This document shows positions 1 to 5,586 of a DNA stretch of 6,657 nucleotides, piece by piece. The notes under the pieces are model-generated. The model searched no databases. It had not been told where the DNA came from and was given only the letters and a program-made list of their open reading frames with translations. How positions within the stretch are numbered: position 1 is the first letter of the stretch; each line of letters begins with the position of its first letter. Source of the stretch: Oxalobacteraceae bacterium (GTDB lineage Bacteria > Pseudomonadota > Gammaproteobacteria > Burkholderiales > Burkholderiaceae_D); contig CANKWG010000127.1 of NCBI GenBank assembly GCA_947487325.1, forward strand, positions 1-6,657, written 5' to 3'. The position numbers and the translations under genes are program-made.

Positions 1-263
1 GAGCAGGGTGCAATCACCATGCCATCGGTTTGAAAAGAACCGCTGGCCACGCAGGCGCCAATGTCGCGAACACTATGGACCGCGTCGGCGAGCGCTTCGA
101 CATCTTTGCGTTTGATATCGAGTTCGTGATGAAGATTAAGTGCCGCCGCGTCCGAAATCATCAGGTGTGTTTCGACACCACCTGACTTCCTCAGTTGCTC
201 CAGCAGTCGTACACCATAAATCGCGCCTGATGCACCCGTCATGGCGATCACCAGGCGCTTCAT
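1..263 (-). CDS. ubiX: Flavin prenyltransferase UbiX (3' end beyond window)
   Basis: UbiX joins a dimethylallyl group to reduced FMN, making the prenylated flavin used by the UbiD decarboxylase in ubiquinone synthesis. The first 87 residues are visible and begin MKRLVIAMTGASGAIYG. The glycine-rich GASGAIYG stretch at residues 10-17 is the family's N-terminal flavin-binding loop. ASGSFQTDGMVIAPC at residues 73-87 is the conserved segment expected in the middle of UbiX. The family is usually about 190-200 residues, so over half is missing past the window edge. The ATG at 263-261 gives the normal UbiX N-terminus. It lies 6 bases after the grxD stop, with an AAGGG ribosome site inside the grxD end, so the two genes are probably co-transcribed. 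The Pad1-type paralogue for aromatic acid decarboxylation is the same fold and cannot be fully excluded. Recognition is by family memory, not by search. Confidence 0.93.
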   Translation of the reverse strand, partial: MKRLVIAMTGASGAIYGVRLLEQLRKSGGVETHLMISDAAALNLHHELDIKRKDVEALADAVHSVRDIGACVASGSFQTDGMVIAPC

Positions 264-269
264 CGCCGA

Positions 270-581
270 TCAGCCCTTGAGCAGGGTTTTCAGTTCGCCG
301 GACTCATGCATCTCGCCGATGATATCGGCGCCGCCAATGAATTCGCCTTTGACATACAGTTGTGGGACGGTTGGCCAGTTTGAAAAGTCCTTAATGCCTT
401 GGCGGACTTCCTCGTCTTCCAGCACATTGACCGTCACGAGATCCTCTACGCCCGAGGCTTTCAGCAACTCGATGGCGCGGCCAGAAAATCCACATTGCGG
501 AAACTGGGCAGTACCCTTCATGAACAGCACCACAGAGTGACCCGTCACGGTCTCTTTGATCCAGGATTGAACGTCGCTCAT
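270..581 (-). CDS. grxD: Monothiol glutaredoxin Grx4 (CGFS type)
   Basis: A 103-residue single-domain CGFS glutaredoxin, the usual length for bacterial Grx4/GrxD. In the cytosol this family binds a [2Fe-2S] cluster as a glutathione-ligated homodimer, or as a heterodimer with BolA-type partners, and takes part in Fe-S cluster delivery. Visible motifs are MKGT at 21-24 (the lysine contacts glutathione), the active-site CGFS at 30-33 (single cysteine C30), WPTVPQLY at 69-76 with the cis-proline loop, and GGAD at 83-86, which completes the glutathione site. Position 25 is alanine where many relatives have proline; this is minor. The ATG at 581 follows AGAGGA with a short spacer. The gene begins after an 82-base gap from tex that holds a strong-looking promoter, and it is followed by ubiX at 6 bases. 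A grxD-ubiX transcription unit is therefore likely. Confidence 0.96.
   Translation of the reverse strand: MSDVQSWIKETVTGHSVVLFMKGTAQFPQCGFSGRAIELLKASGVEDLVTVNVLEDEEVRQGIKDFSNWPTVPQLYVKGEFIGGADIIGEMHESGELKTLLKG
274..278 (-). promoter_or_regulatory. Ribosome binding site of ubiX inside grxD
   Basis: On the minus strand AAGGG is read 10 bases before the ubiX ATG at 263. It lies within the last two sense codons of grxD, just before its stop, so ribosomes finishing grxD would be close to the ubiX start. This supports the chosen start and suggests translational coupling. Confidence 0.6.
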
Positions 582-584
582 AAA

Positions 585-590
585 TCCTCT
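585..590 (-). promoter_or_regulatory. Ribosome binding site of grxD
   Basis: AGAGGA on the minus strand lies 3 bases before the grxD ATG (4 if only AGAGG pairs). The core match is good, though the spacer is shorter than usual. It supports the start at 581. Confidence 0.6.
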
Positions 591-614
591 TTAATTAGTT
601 GGGACAACATCGCC

Positions 615-645
615 ATTATAGGGAAAAAGTTGGAATACCTGTCGA
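615..645 (-). promoter_or_regulatory. Probable sigma-70 promoter of grxD(-ubiX)
   Basis: On the minus strand an exact TATAAT lies at 620-615. A TCGACA (one mismatch to TTGACA) lies upstream at 645-640, with a 19-base spacer, longer than the ideal 17. Transcription would begin near 610-608 and leave a leader of roughly 27-29 bases before grxD. The whole element falls in the non-coding gap between the tex stop and the grxD start. The perfect -10 box is the main evidence; the -35 is less certain because of its spacing. Confidence 0.55.
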
Positions 646-663
646 AGCCGCATCGTCGGGGAT

Positions 664-2991
664 TCAGCGCTTTAGGCGGGCAAAGGCATCAGCCATTGCC
701 GAGCCGGCGGGCGCGACTTCGCGTTGAGGCTTCACCTTAGGTTCGGGAGCGCGACGCGGTCTAGGTTCGCCGCCCGCAGCAGCGCTATCCGACAAGCGCA
801 TAGTCAATGCAATCCGTTTGCGTTTGGGATCGACTTCGAGCACCTTGACCCTGACTACTTGTCCGGCCTTGACCACCGTGTGCGGATCTTTCACAAACTG
901 GTCTGATAACGCTGAGATGTGAACCAGACCATCCTGATGAACACCAATATCCACAAAAGCACCGAAAGCAGCGACATTCGTCACCACCCCTTCGAGAATC
1001 ATGTCTGGTCGCAGATCCGAAATTTCCTCGACGCCTTCTTTGAAACTGGCTGTCACAAACGCCGGGCGAGGATCACGACCCGGCTTGTCGAGTTCTTTCA
1101 AAATATCCGCTACGGTAGGTAAGCCGAATTTTTCATCTGCAAAGCGTTTGGCATCGAGTGATTTCAGTAACGCACTGTCACCCATCACGCTTTTTACATC
1201 GCGCTGAATATCAGCCAGAATTTTTTCTACCAGTGGATACGATTCCGGGTGCACCGCGGAGGCATCAAGCGGATTGTCACCATTCATGATGCGCAGAAAG
1301 CCGGCCGCCTGCTCGAAAGTTTTATCGCCCAGTCGGGGCACGTCGCGCAATGTAGCGCGCGAATTGAACATGCCATTTTTATCGCAGAAACTGACAATGC
1401 TCTGTGCGACCTGACCATTCAAACCAGACACGCGTGCCAGCAAAGGTGCTGAGGCCGTATTGACATCCACACCCACAGCATTCACGCAGTCTTCAACGAC
1501 AGCGTCGAGCGTGCGAGCAAGGCGGGTTTGTGACACATCATGCTGATACTGACCCACGCCGATCGATTTCGGATCAATCTTCACCAACTCAGCCAGCGGG
1601 TCTTGCAAGCGACGCGCAATCGATACCGCGCCACGTATCGATACATCGAGTTCAGGCAATTCGCGTGAAGCAAATTCGGACGCTGAGTACACCGACGCAC
1701 CTGCTTCGGAGACGACGATCTTGTTGAGTTTGAGTTCGGGTTGCAGACGAATCAGATCCTGCGCGAGCTTGTCGGTTTCGCGCGATGCGGTGCCGTTGCC
1801 AATCGAAATCAGTGCCACTTGATGCTTGCGTGCCAGCAGAGCGAGTGTGTGTAGTGAGCCATCCCAGTCATTACGTGGCTGATGGGGATAGATCGTTGCG
1901 GTATCGACGACCTTGCCGGTGGCGTCCACCACGGCGACTTTCACGCCGGTGCGTAAGCCGGGATCGAGTCCCATCGTTGCGCGTGGCCCGGCCGGTGCCG
2001 CCAGCAGCAGATCTTTCAGGTTGCGTGCAAAAACGCGTATAGCTTCAGCTTCGGCCTCTTCGCGCAAGCGTGTCATCAGTTCTGTTTCCAGATGCATGAA
2101 GATTTTCACCCGCCAGGCCCAGCGCACGGTGTCCATTAGCCATTTGTCCCCAGGACGGCTTTGCTGACGCACACCAAAGCGTGCGGCGATTTTGCTTTCG
2201 CAGGGGTTGGGAGGTGCATCCCACTTCGGTTTTTCTACTTCTGTGTCGAGCCGCAGTATCACCGTGAGCACTTCTTCGCGCCGGCCCCGCAACAATGCGA
2301 GAGCGCGGTGTGAGGGAATGCTGGAGAGATTCTCTGAGTAGTCAAAATAGTCTGCAAATTTTTCACCGGCGTCCTGTTTGCCTTCGATGACTTTGGATTC
2401 GACCACGCCATGCGTGGTCAGGTACTCGCGAACGTCTTGTAGCAGCACCGCGTCTTCGGCAAAGCGTTCCATCAAAATCTGTCGCGCGCCATCCAGTGCT
2501 GCCTTGGTATCGGCAACGCCGGGATTGTCACCTTGTTCAGTGGTGAAGGGCGGGCGCAAATAGGATGCCGCTTCCGCTTCGGGATCCAGCGCGGGGTTAT
2601 CAAGCAGGGCATTGGCCAGCGGTTCCAGTCCGGCTTCCATCGCGATCTGTGCTTTGGTGCGGCGCTTGGGACGGTAGGGAAGATACAGATCTTCCAACAT
2701 GGTTTTGTCCTGCGCAAGACTGATGGCCTTGAGCAGTTCAGGTGTCATCTTTCCCTGTTCTTCAATTGAAGCAATGATGGCGGTACGACGACTTTCGAGT
2801 TCGCGTAGATAGCGCAGACGTTCTTCCAGCAGACGTAGCTGAATATCATCCAGTCCACCGGTGGCTTCTTTGCGATAACGGGCAATGAAGGGCACCGTCG
2901 CGCCTTCATCCAGCAATGCAATGGCTGCTGCGACCTGTTCATGGCGCGCAGCGAGTTCTACAGCAAGTCGTTGTTCAATGGTGGGCAACAT
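664..2991 (-). CDS. tex: RNA-binding transcription accessory protein Tex
   Basis: A full-length 775-residue Tex protein, within the family's usual range. Tex is a cytoplasmic nucleic-acid-binding protein related to eukaryotic Spt6; its mutants affect toxin gene transcription in Bordetella, but its exact role is unclear. Domains in order: an N-terminal helical region with GATVPFIARYRKEATGGLDD at 30-49; the YqgF/RuvC-like domain from about 335, with GLDPGLRTG at 341-349, GNGTASRET at 398-406 and SEAGASVYSASEFA at 428-441; a linker with RLQDPLAELVKIDP at 461-474; helix-hairpin-helix DNA-binding repeats at about 495-570; and an S1 RNA-binding domain at about 661-733. A basic, proline-rich tail follows, ending AMADAFARLKR. 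No frameshift is seen. The ATG at 2991 gives a normal N-terminus, but no Shine-Dalgarno sequence precedes it. The gene sits between prmC and grxD with gaps of 73 and 82 bases, suggesting partly separate transcription. Confidence 0.96.
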   Translation of the reverse strand: MLPTIEQRLAVELAARHEQVAAAIALLDEGATVPFIARYRKEATGGLDDIQLRLLEERLRYLRELESRRTAIIASIEEQGKMTPELLKAISLAQDKTMLEDLYLPYRPKRRTKAQIAMEAGLEPLANALLDNPALDPEAEAASYLRPPFTTEQGDNPGVADTKAALDGARQILMERFAEDAVLLQDVREYLTTHGVVESKVIEGKQDAGEKFADYFDYSENLSSIPSHRALALLRGRREEVLTVILRLDTEVEKPKWDAPPNPCESKIAARFGVRQQSRPGDKWLMDTVRWAWRVKIFMHLETELMTRLREEAEAEAIRVFARNLKDLLLAAPAGPRATMGLDPGLRTGVKVAVVDATGKVVDTATIYPHQPRNDWDGSLHTLALLARKHQVALISIGNGTASRETDKLAQDLIRLQPELKLNKIVVSEAGASVYSASEFASRELPELDVSIRGAVSIARRLQDPLAELVKIDPKSIGVGQYQHDVSQTRLARTLDAVVEDCVNAVGVDVNTASAPLLARVSGLNGQVAQSIVSFCDKNGMFNSRATLRDVPRLGDKTFEQAAGFLRIMNGDNPLDASAVHPESYPLVEKILADIQRDVKSVMGDSALLKSLDAKRFADEKFGLPTVADILKELDKPGRDPRPAFVTASFKEGVEEISDLRPDMILEGVVTNVAAFGAFVDIGVHQDGLVHISALSDQFVKDPHTVVKAGQVVRVKVLEVDPKRKRIALTMRLSDSAAAGGEPRPRRAPEPKVKPQREVAPAGSAMADAFARLKR

Positions 2992-3014
2992 CAGGATGAT
3001 TGTCAGAAGGGTTG

Positions 3015-3043
3015 ATGAAAAAAGAGGTAAAGAAAGATGTAAA
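3015..3043 (-). promoter_or_regulatory. Possible promoter of tex
   Basis: On the minus strand TTTACA (5 of 6 matches to the -35 consensus) at 3043-3038 is followed after exactly 17 bases by TTTCAT (4 of 6 matches to the -10) at 3020-3015. Transcription would start around 3008, giving a leader of under 20 bases before the tex ATG. That would agree with the absence of a ribosome site. The region is T-rich, so chance matches are easy. Confidence 0.3.
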
Positions 3044-3047
3044 GAAA
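3027..3047. repeat. Two perfect 9-base direct repeats, 12-base period
   Basis: GTAAAGAAA occurs on the plus strand at 3027-3035 and 3039-3047, separated by GAT, in the gap upstream of tex. On the transcribed strand it reads TTTCTTTAC. The second copy overlaps the candidate -35 box of tex. It may be simple slippage in a low-complexity stretch rather than a binding site. Confidence 0.6.
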
Positions 3048-3064
3048 AAATATGATCGGTGCGA

Positions 3065-3883
3065 TTATTTTTCGGACAGAGCGACTTGACGTCTGCCGCC
3101 GGAGATGCGTTCTATGCCGGCCAGGTCTTTCCAGCTCTGCACGTTGCTCCAGCCAGCACGCGTGAGTTGCGTGCGCACCGCAGTGGCCTGATCGTAACCA
3201 TGTTCGAGCAGTAGCCAGCCACCCGGCTTGAGATGAGCCGGTGCGCCTTCGATAATGGCCGAGAGCGCCGTCATGCCATTCGCATGATCGGTCAGCGCTG
3301 AGGGTGGCTCAAAGCGCAAATCACCTTGGGACAGATGTACATCGCTGGCGGCAATATAGGGTGGGTTGCTGACGATGAGATCAAACATTCCCTCCAGCGC
3401 TTCAAACCAGTCGCTGCGGAGGTATTGAATTTTTACCTGATGATGTTCGGCATTGCGACGGGCTACGGCCAGTGCCTCGTCGCTGATGTCAGTGGCAGTG
3501 ATCTGCGCATCGCGGCGCGTGTGCGCCAGAGAGACTGCCACGGCGCCCGAACCCGTGCCGAGATCCACAGCGCGACCTGCTTGCGGCAATTTTTCTATCG
3601 CGAGTTCTACCAGAAGTTCGGTCTCGGGTCGAGGAATCAGCACATCGGACGTAACCGCGAAGCTGAGACCGTAGAATTCACGCTCGCCGGTGAGATAGGC
3701 GATGGGCTCGCCCTGCATGCGTCGCAGAAGCAGGCCATTGATCTCGTTTACCTGTTCGGCACTCAAGTCATCGTTTTCACGAATAACCAGTTGAACCCGC
3801 GAGCAATGCAGGGCATGCGCCATCAGAATGCGTGCTTCCAGCGGGTCGATCAGCGAGAGTCTGAGTAGATCGCGAATCGTCAT
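3065..3883 (-). CDS. prmC: Peptide chain release factor N5-glutamine methyltransferase
   Basis: PrmC (HemK) methylates the glutamine of the GGQ motif in release factors RF1 and RF2 using S-adenosylmethionine, which raises termination efficiency. The 272 residues match the usual length of about 275. The N-terminal helical domain contains GEPIAYLTGEREFYGL at 58-73 and IPRPETELLVE at 83-93. The Rossmann methyltransferase domain shows the AdoMet loop VDLGTGSGAVAVSLA at 106-120, an acidic TATDISDEAL strand end at 129-138, and the diagnostic NPPY at 173-176, which holds the substrate amide. The C-terminus has DLAGIERISGGRR at 253-265, typical of the family. The ATG overlaps the dsbB stop by 4 bases (ATGA), with no strong ribosome site, so translation probably depends on dsbB. 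Its substrate RF1 is encoded two genes upstream. The closely related PrmB (ribosomal protein L3 methyltransferase) is less likely, given this context. Confidence 0.96.
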   Translation of the reverse strand: MTIRDLLRLSLIDPLEARILMAHALHCSRVQLVIRENDDLSAEQVNEINGLLLRRMQGEPIAYLTGEREFYGLSFAVTSDVLIPRPETELLVELAIEKLPQAGRAVDLGTGSGAVAVSLAHTRRDAQITATDISDEALAVARRNAEHHQVKIQYLRSDWFEALEGMFDLIVSNPPYIAASDVHLSQGDLRFEPPSALTDHANGMTALSAIIEGAPAHLKPGGWLLLEHGYDQATAVRTQLTRAGWSNVQSWKDLAGIERISGGRRQVALSEK

Positions 3884-4371
3884 GCAGCCCGCTTGCTACG
3901 CATCGCAACAAAAATCAACGCAATGGCAAAGATCGCAAACCACACCAGCGCCCATTGCGGTATCGACAGGCCCAAAATCGGATCGTATTCGGTAGTGCAC
4001 AAGCCATCGGCCTGAAACAAGGCGGGGAACCAGCGGGCGATGAAAATTTTGTTCAGCGATGTTTCCAGCGGATCAATGCCACAGGAGATGGTGGGATGGG
4101 CTTTGATCCACAGATGACGTATCGCGATGCCAGCGCCGGTTAGTGAGGCCAATGCCGACAGGGCTGCTCCGGCCCGCAGCATCGTCGTTGGCAGAAAAAG
4201 CGTGATCAGACAAAGTAAGGCGACAACCGCAAATGCATAACGCTGCAGGATGCAGAGCGGGCAGGGCTGCATCTCCAGCGCGAACTGCAGATACAGACCA
4301 ACCCCGAGCATCGCGATGCAAGCGAGGGCGACTAATAGCAGCAGCGGTTTAGCAAGTTGATTGATATGCAT
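3880..4371 (-). CDS. dsbB: Disulfide bond formation protein B (DsbB)
   Basis: DsbB is an inner-membrane enzyme that reoxidises periplasmic DsbA and passes the electrons to ubiquinone. The 163-residue product shows four hydrophobic segments, at about 9-29, 41-60, 65-85 and 139-157. The first periplasmic loop carries CPLC (C37, C40) followed directly by ILQRYAF, whose arginine R44 corresponds to the quinone-site arginine of the family. The second loop carries the other cysteine pair, C97 (ISCGID) and C125 (GLCTTEYD). All four catalytic cysteines are therefore present. I chose the ATG at 4371 because AAGG lies 7 bases upstream and the protein then begins just before the first membrane span. A TTG at 4431 overlapping the prfA stop would add 20 residues and is less likely. 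The gene lies 57 bases from the prfA stop and overlaps prmC by 4 bases, an unusual slot. Confidence 0.94.
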   Translation of the reverse strand: MHINQLAKPLLLLVALACIAMLGVGLYLQFALEMQPCPLCILQRYAFAVVALLCLITLFLPTTMLRAGAALSALASLTGAGIAIRHLWIKAHPTISCGIDPLETSLNKIFIARWFPALFQADGLCTTEYDPILGLSIPQWALVWFAIFAIALIFVAMRSKRAA

Positions 4372-4378
4372 GATGACG

Positions 4379-4382
4379 CCTT
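4379..4382 (-). promoter_or_regulatory. Ribosome binding site that decides the dsbB start
   Basis: AAGG on the minus strand stands 7 bases before the ATG at 4371. The alternative TTG at 4431 has only a weak purine stretch before it, so this site favours the shorter, 163-residue DsbB. Confidence 0.6.
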
Positions 4383-4404
4383 GAAATTTTTTGCTCCGAT
4401 GAAT

Positions 4405-4434
4405 GGATTGACGAAAAGGTGTTGCCGTCAATCC
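4405..4434 (-). repeat. Perfect 9-bp inverted repeat across the prfA stop codon
   Basis: The transcript strand reads GGATTGACG, a 12-base loop (GCAACACCTTTT), then CGTCAATCC: a perfect 9-bp stem. The prfA stop codon TGA (4430-4428) sits in the first arm, and the second arm lies in the 56-base gap before dsbB. No T-run follows the stem, so it is not a standard intrinsic terminator. It does not cover the dsbB ribosome site. It could be an RNA processing or pausing structure, or chance. Confidence 0.55.
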
Positions 4435-5504
4435 GCCAGCGCCGCTAGCAGCTCTGCCTGATGCTCGGCCATCAGCGTATCAGTTAACTCGTCCACATCA
4501 CCTTCCATCACCATGTCTAGTTTGTACAACGTGAGATTGATGCGGTGATCCGTGATCCGTCCTTGCGGGAAATTATAGGTGCGAATGCGCTCGCTGCGGT
4601 CGCCCGATCCTACCAATGATTTTCGGGTCGCGGCTTCCGCAGATTGCTGCGCGCGCAGTTGTACATCTTTGATGCGGGTGGCTAGCACTTTGAGTGCCTG
4701 CGCTTTGTTTTTATGCTGACTGCGGTCATCCTGACATTCGACCACGATGCCGCTAGGCAGGTGCGTGATGCGCACAGCCGAATCGGTTTTGTTAATGTGC
4801 TGCCCGCCCGCCCCCGAAGCGCGATAGGTGTCGATACGCAAATCTGCCGGGTTGATATCGACCTCGCCAATTTCATCCGCTTCAGGCATCACTGCAACGG
4901 TACAGGCCGAGGTATGAATCCGTCCCTGTGCTTCGGTGGCAGGCACACGCTGCACGCGATGGCCGCCGGATTCGAATTTTAGTCGCGAGTACGCGCCATG
5001 ACCGACGATGCGAACGATCACTTCCTTGTAACCCCCCAGCTCGGAAGGTGACTCGGAAACCATTTCCACTTGCCAGCGTTGGCGCTCTGCAAAGCGCGTG
5101 TACATACGCAGCAAATCACCGGCGAACAGCGCCGATTCATCACCACCCGTGCCCGCACGAATCTCGAGGAAGATGTTGCGATCATCATTGGGATCTTTGG
5201 GCAGCATCATCTTTTGTAAATCGAGCTCCAGCGCAGCGGCGCGCTCTTGGGCCGCATTGATCTCTTCCTGCGCGAAACTTTTCATTTCCGGATCGCTCAT
5301 CATTTCCTGTGCAGCGATCAGATCGGCCTGCGCCTGCGTCCACTTTGCGTGCAGAGCCACCAGCGGTTCGAGCTCTGAATGCTCGCGGGTGAGCTTGCGG
5401 TAGTGCTCCATGTCAGCAGTCGCGCCTTCCTGATTCATCAGGGCGCTGACTTCTTCCAGCCTTTGTGTCAGCTGATCGAGCTTGGAAAGCAGGGACGGTT
5501 TCAT
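4428..5504 (-). CDS. prfA: Peptide chain release factor 1 (RF1)
   Basis: RF1 recognises UAA and UAG stop codons in the ribosomal A site and triggers peptide release. The 358 residues match the usual length of about 360. The N-terminal coiled region spans roughly 1-100. The tripeptide anticodon PAT is at 188-190 inside GGHRVQRVPATEAQGR, which identifies RF1 rather than RF2 (SPF). The catalytic GGQ is at 233-235 inside YRASGAGGQHINKTDSAVR; Q235 is the residue PrmC would methylate. The C-terminal part contains RSERIRTYNFPQGRITDHR at 303-321, also typical. The ATG at 5504 gives the standard MKPS N-terminus. The frame stays open upstream into hemA, but that extension has no family resemblance. No Shine-Dalgarno sequence is apparent: the 20 bases upstream are C-rich. 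The gene follows hemA by 82 bases, a common proteobacterial pairing. Confidence 0.97.
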   Translation of the reverse strand: MKPSLLSKLDQLTQRLEEVSALMNQEGATADMEHYRKLTREHSELEPLVALHAKWTQAQADLIAAQEMMSDPEMKSFAQEEINAAQERAAALELDLQKMMLPKDPNDDRNIFLEIRAGTGGDESALFAGDLLRMYTRFAERQRWQVEMVSESPSELGGYKEVIVRIVGHGAYSRLKFESGGHRVQRVPATEAQGRIHTSACTVAVMPEADEIGEVDINPADLRIDTYRASGAGGQHINKTDSAVRITHLPSGIVVECQDDRSQHKNKAQALKVLATRIKDVQLRAQQSAEAATRKSLVGSGDRSERIRTYNFPQGRITDHRINLTLYKLDMVMEGDVDELTDTLMAEHQAELLAALAD

Positions 5505-5542
5505 GCGAGGTGTGGGTGGAGCAAGGGTTGGATCAAGGAACG

Positions 5543-5558
5543 CCGGCAAAACTGCCGG
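5543..5558 (-). other. Small stem-loop in the hemA-prfA gap
   Basis: The transcript strand reads CCGGCA, loop GTTT, TGCCGG: a perfect 6-bp GC-rich stem with a 4-base loop, in the 82 bases between hemA and prfA. An upstream CGCCG could instead pair with CGGCG at the 3' side, giving a competing fold. No T-run follows, so a terminator is not supported. The rest of this gap shows no promoter or ORF that I can defend. Confidence 0.4.
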
Positions 5559-5586
5559 ATACGGCGAAGCGCTGAGAAAGACCTCG

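Larger units (their letters stand above)
2992..3064 (-). other. prmC-tex intergenic gap, pyrimidine-rich on the transcript
   Basis: The 73 bases between the prmC stop and the tex start are strongly C/T-rich on the coding strand. Just after prmC a very short stem, ATCG-CAC-CGAT, is followed by CATA and a run of six T (3050-3045). This could act as a weak terminator, but a 4-bp stem is too short to call one. A 9-base direct repeat and a candidate tex promoter are also here. No small ORF or RNA gene is recognised. Confidence 0.5.

Noticed and set aside
3044..3064. Intrinsic terminator after prmC
   Set aside because: There is a run of six T, but the stem before it is only 4 bp with a 3-base loop. 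This is too weak to list as a terminator.
3326..3868. A 180-codon open frame on the plus strand opposite prmC
   Set aside because: It mirrors conserved methyltransferase codons and has no family features, so it is a shadow of prmC.
4409..4431. A dsbB promoter with TTGACG as the -35 box
   Set aside because: The hexamer lies over the prfA stop and looks like a -35, but nothing resembling TATAAT is found 16-18 bases downstream.
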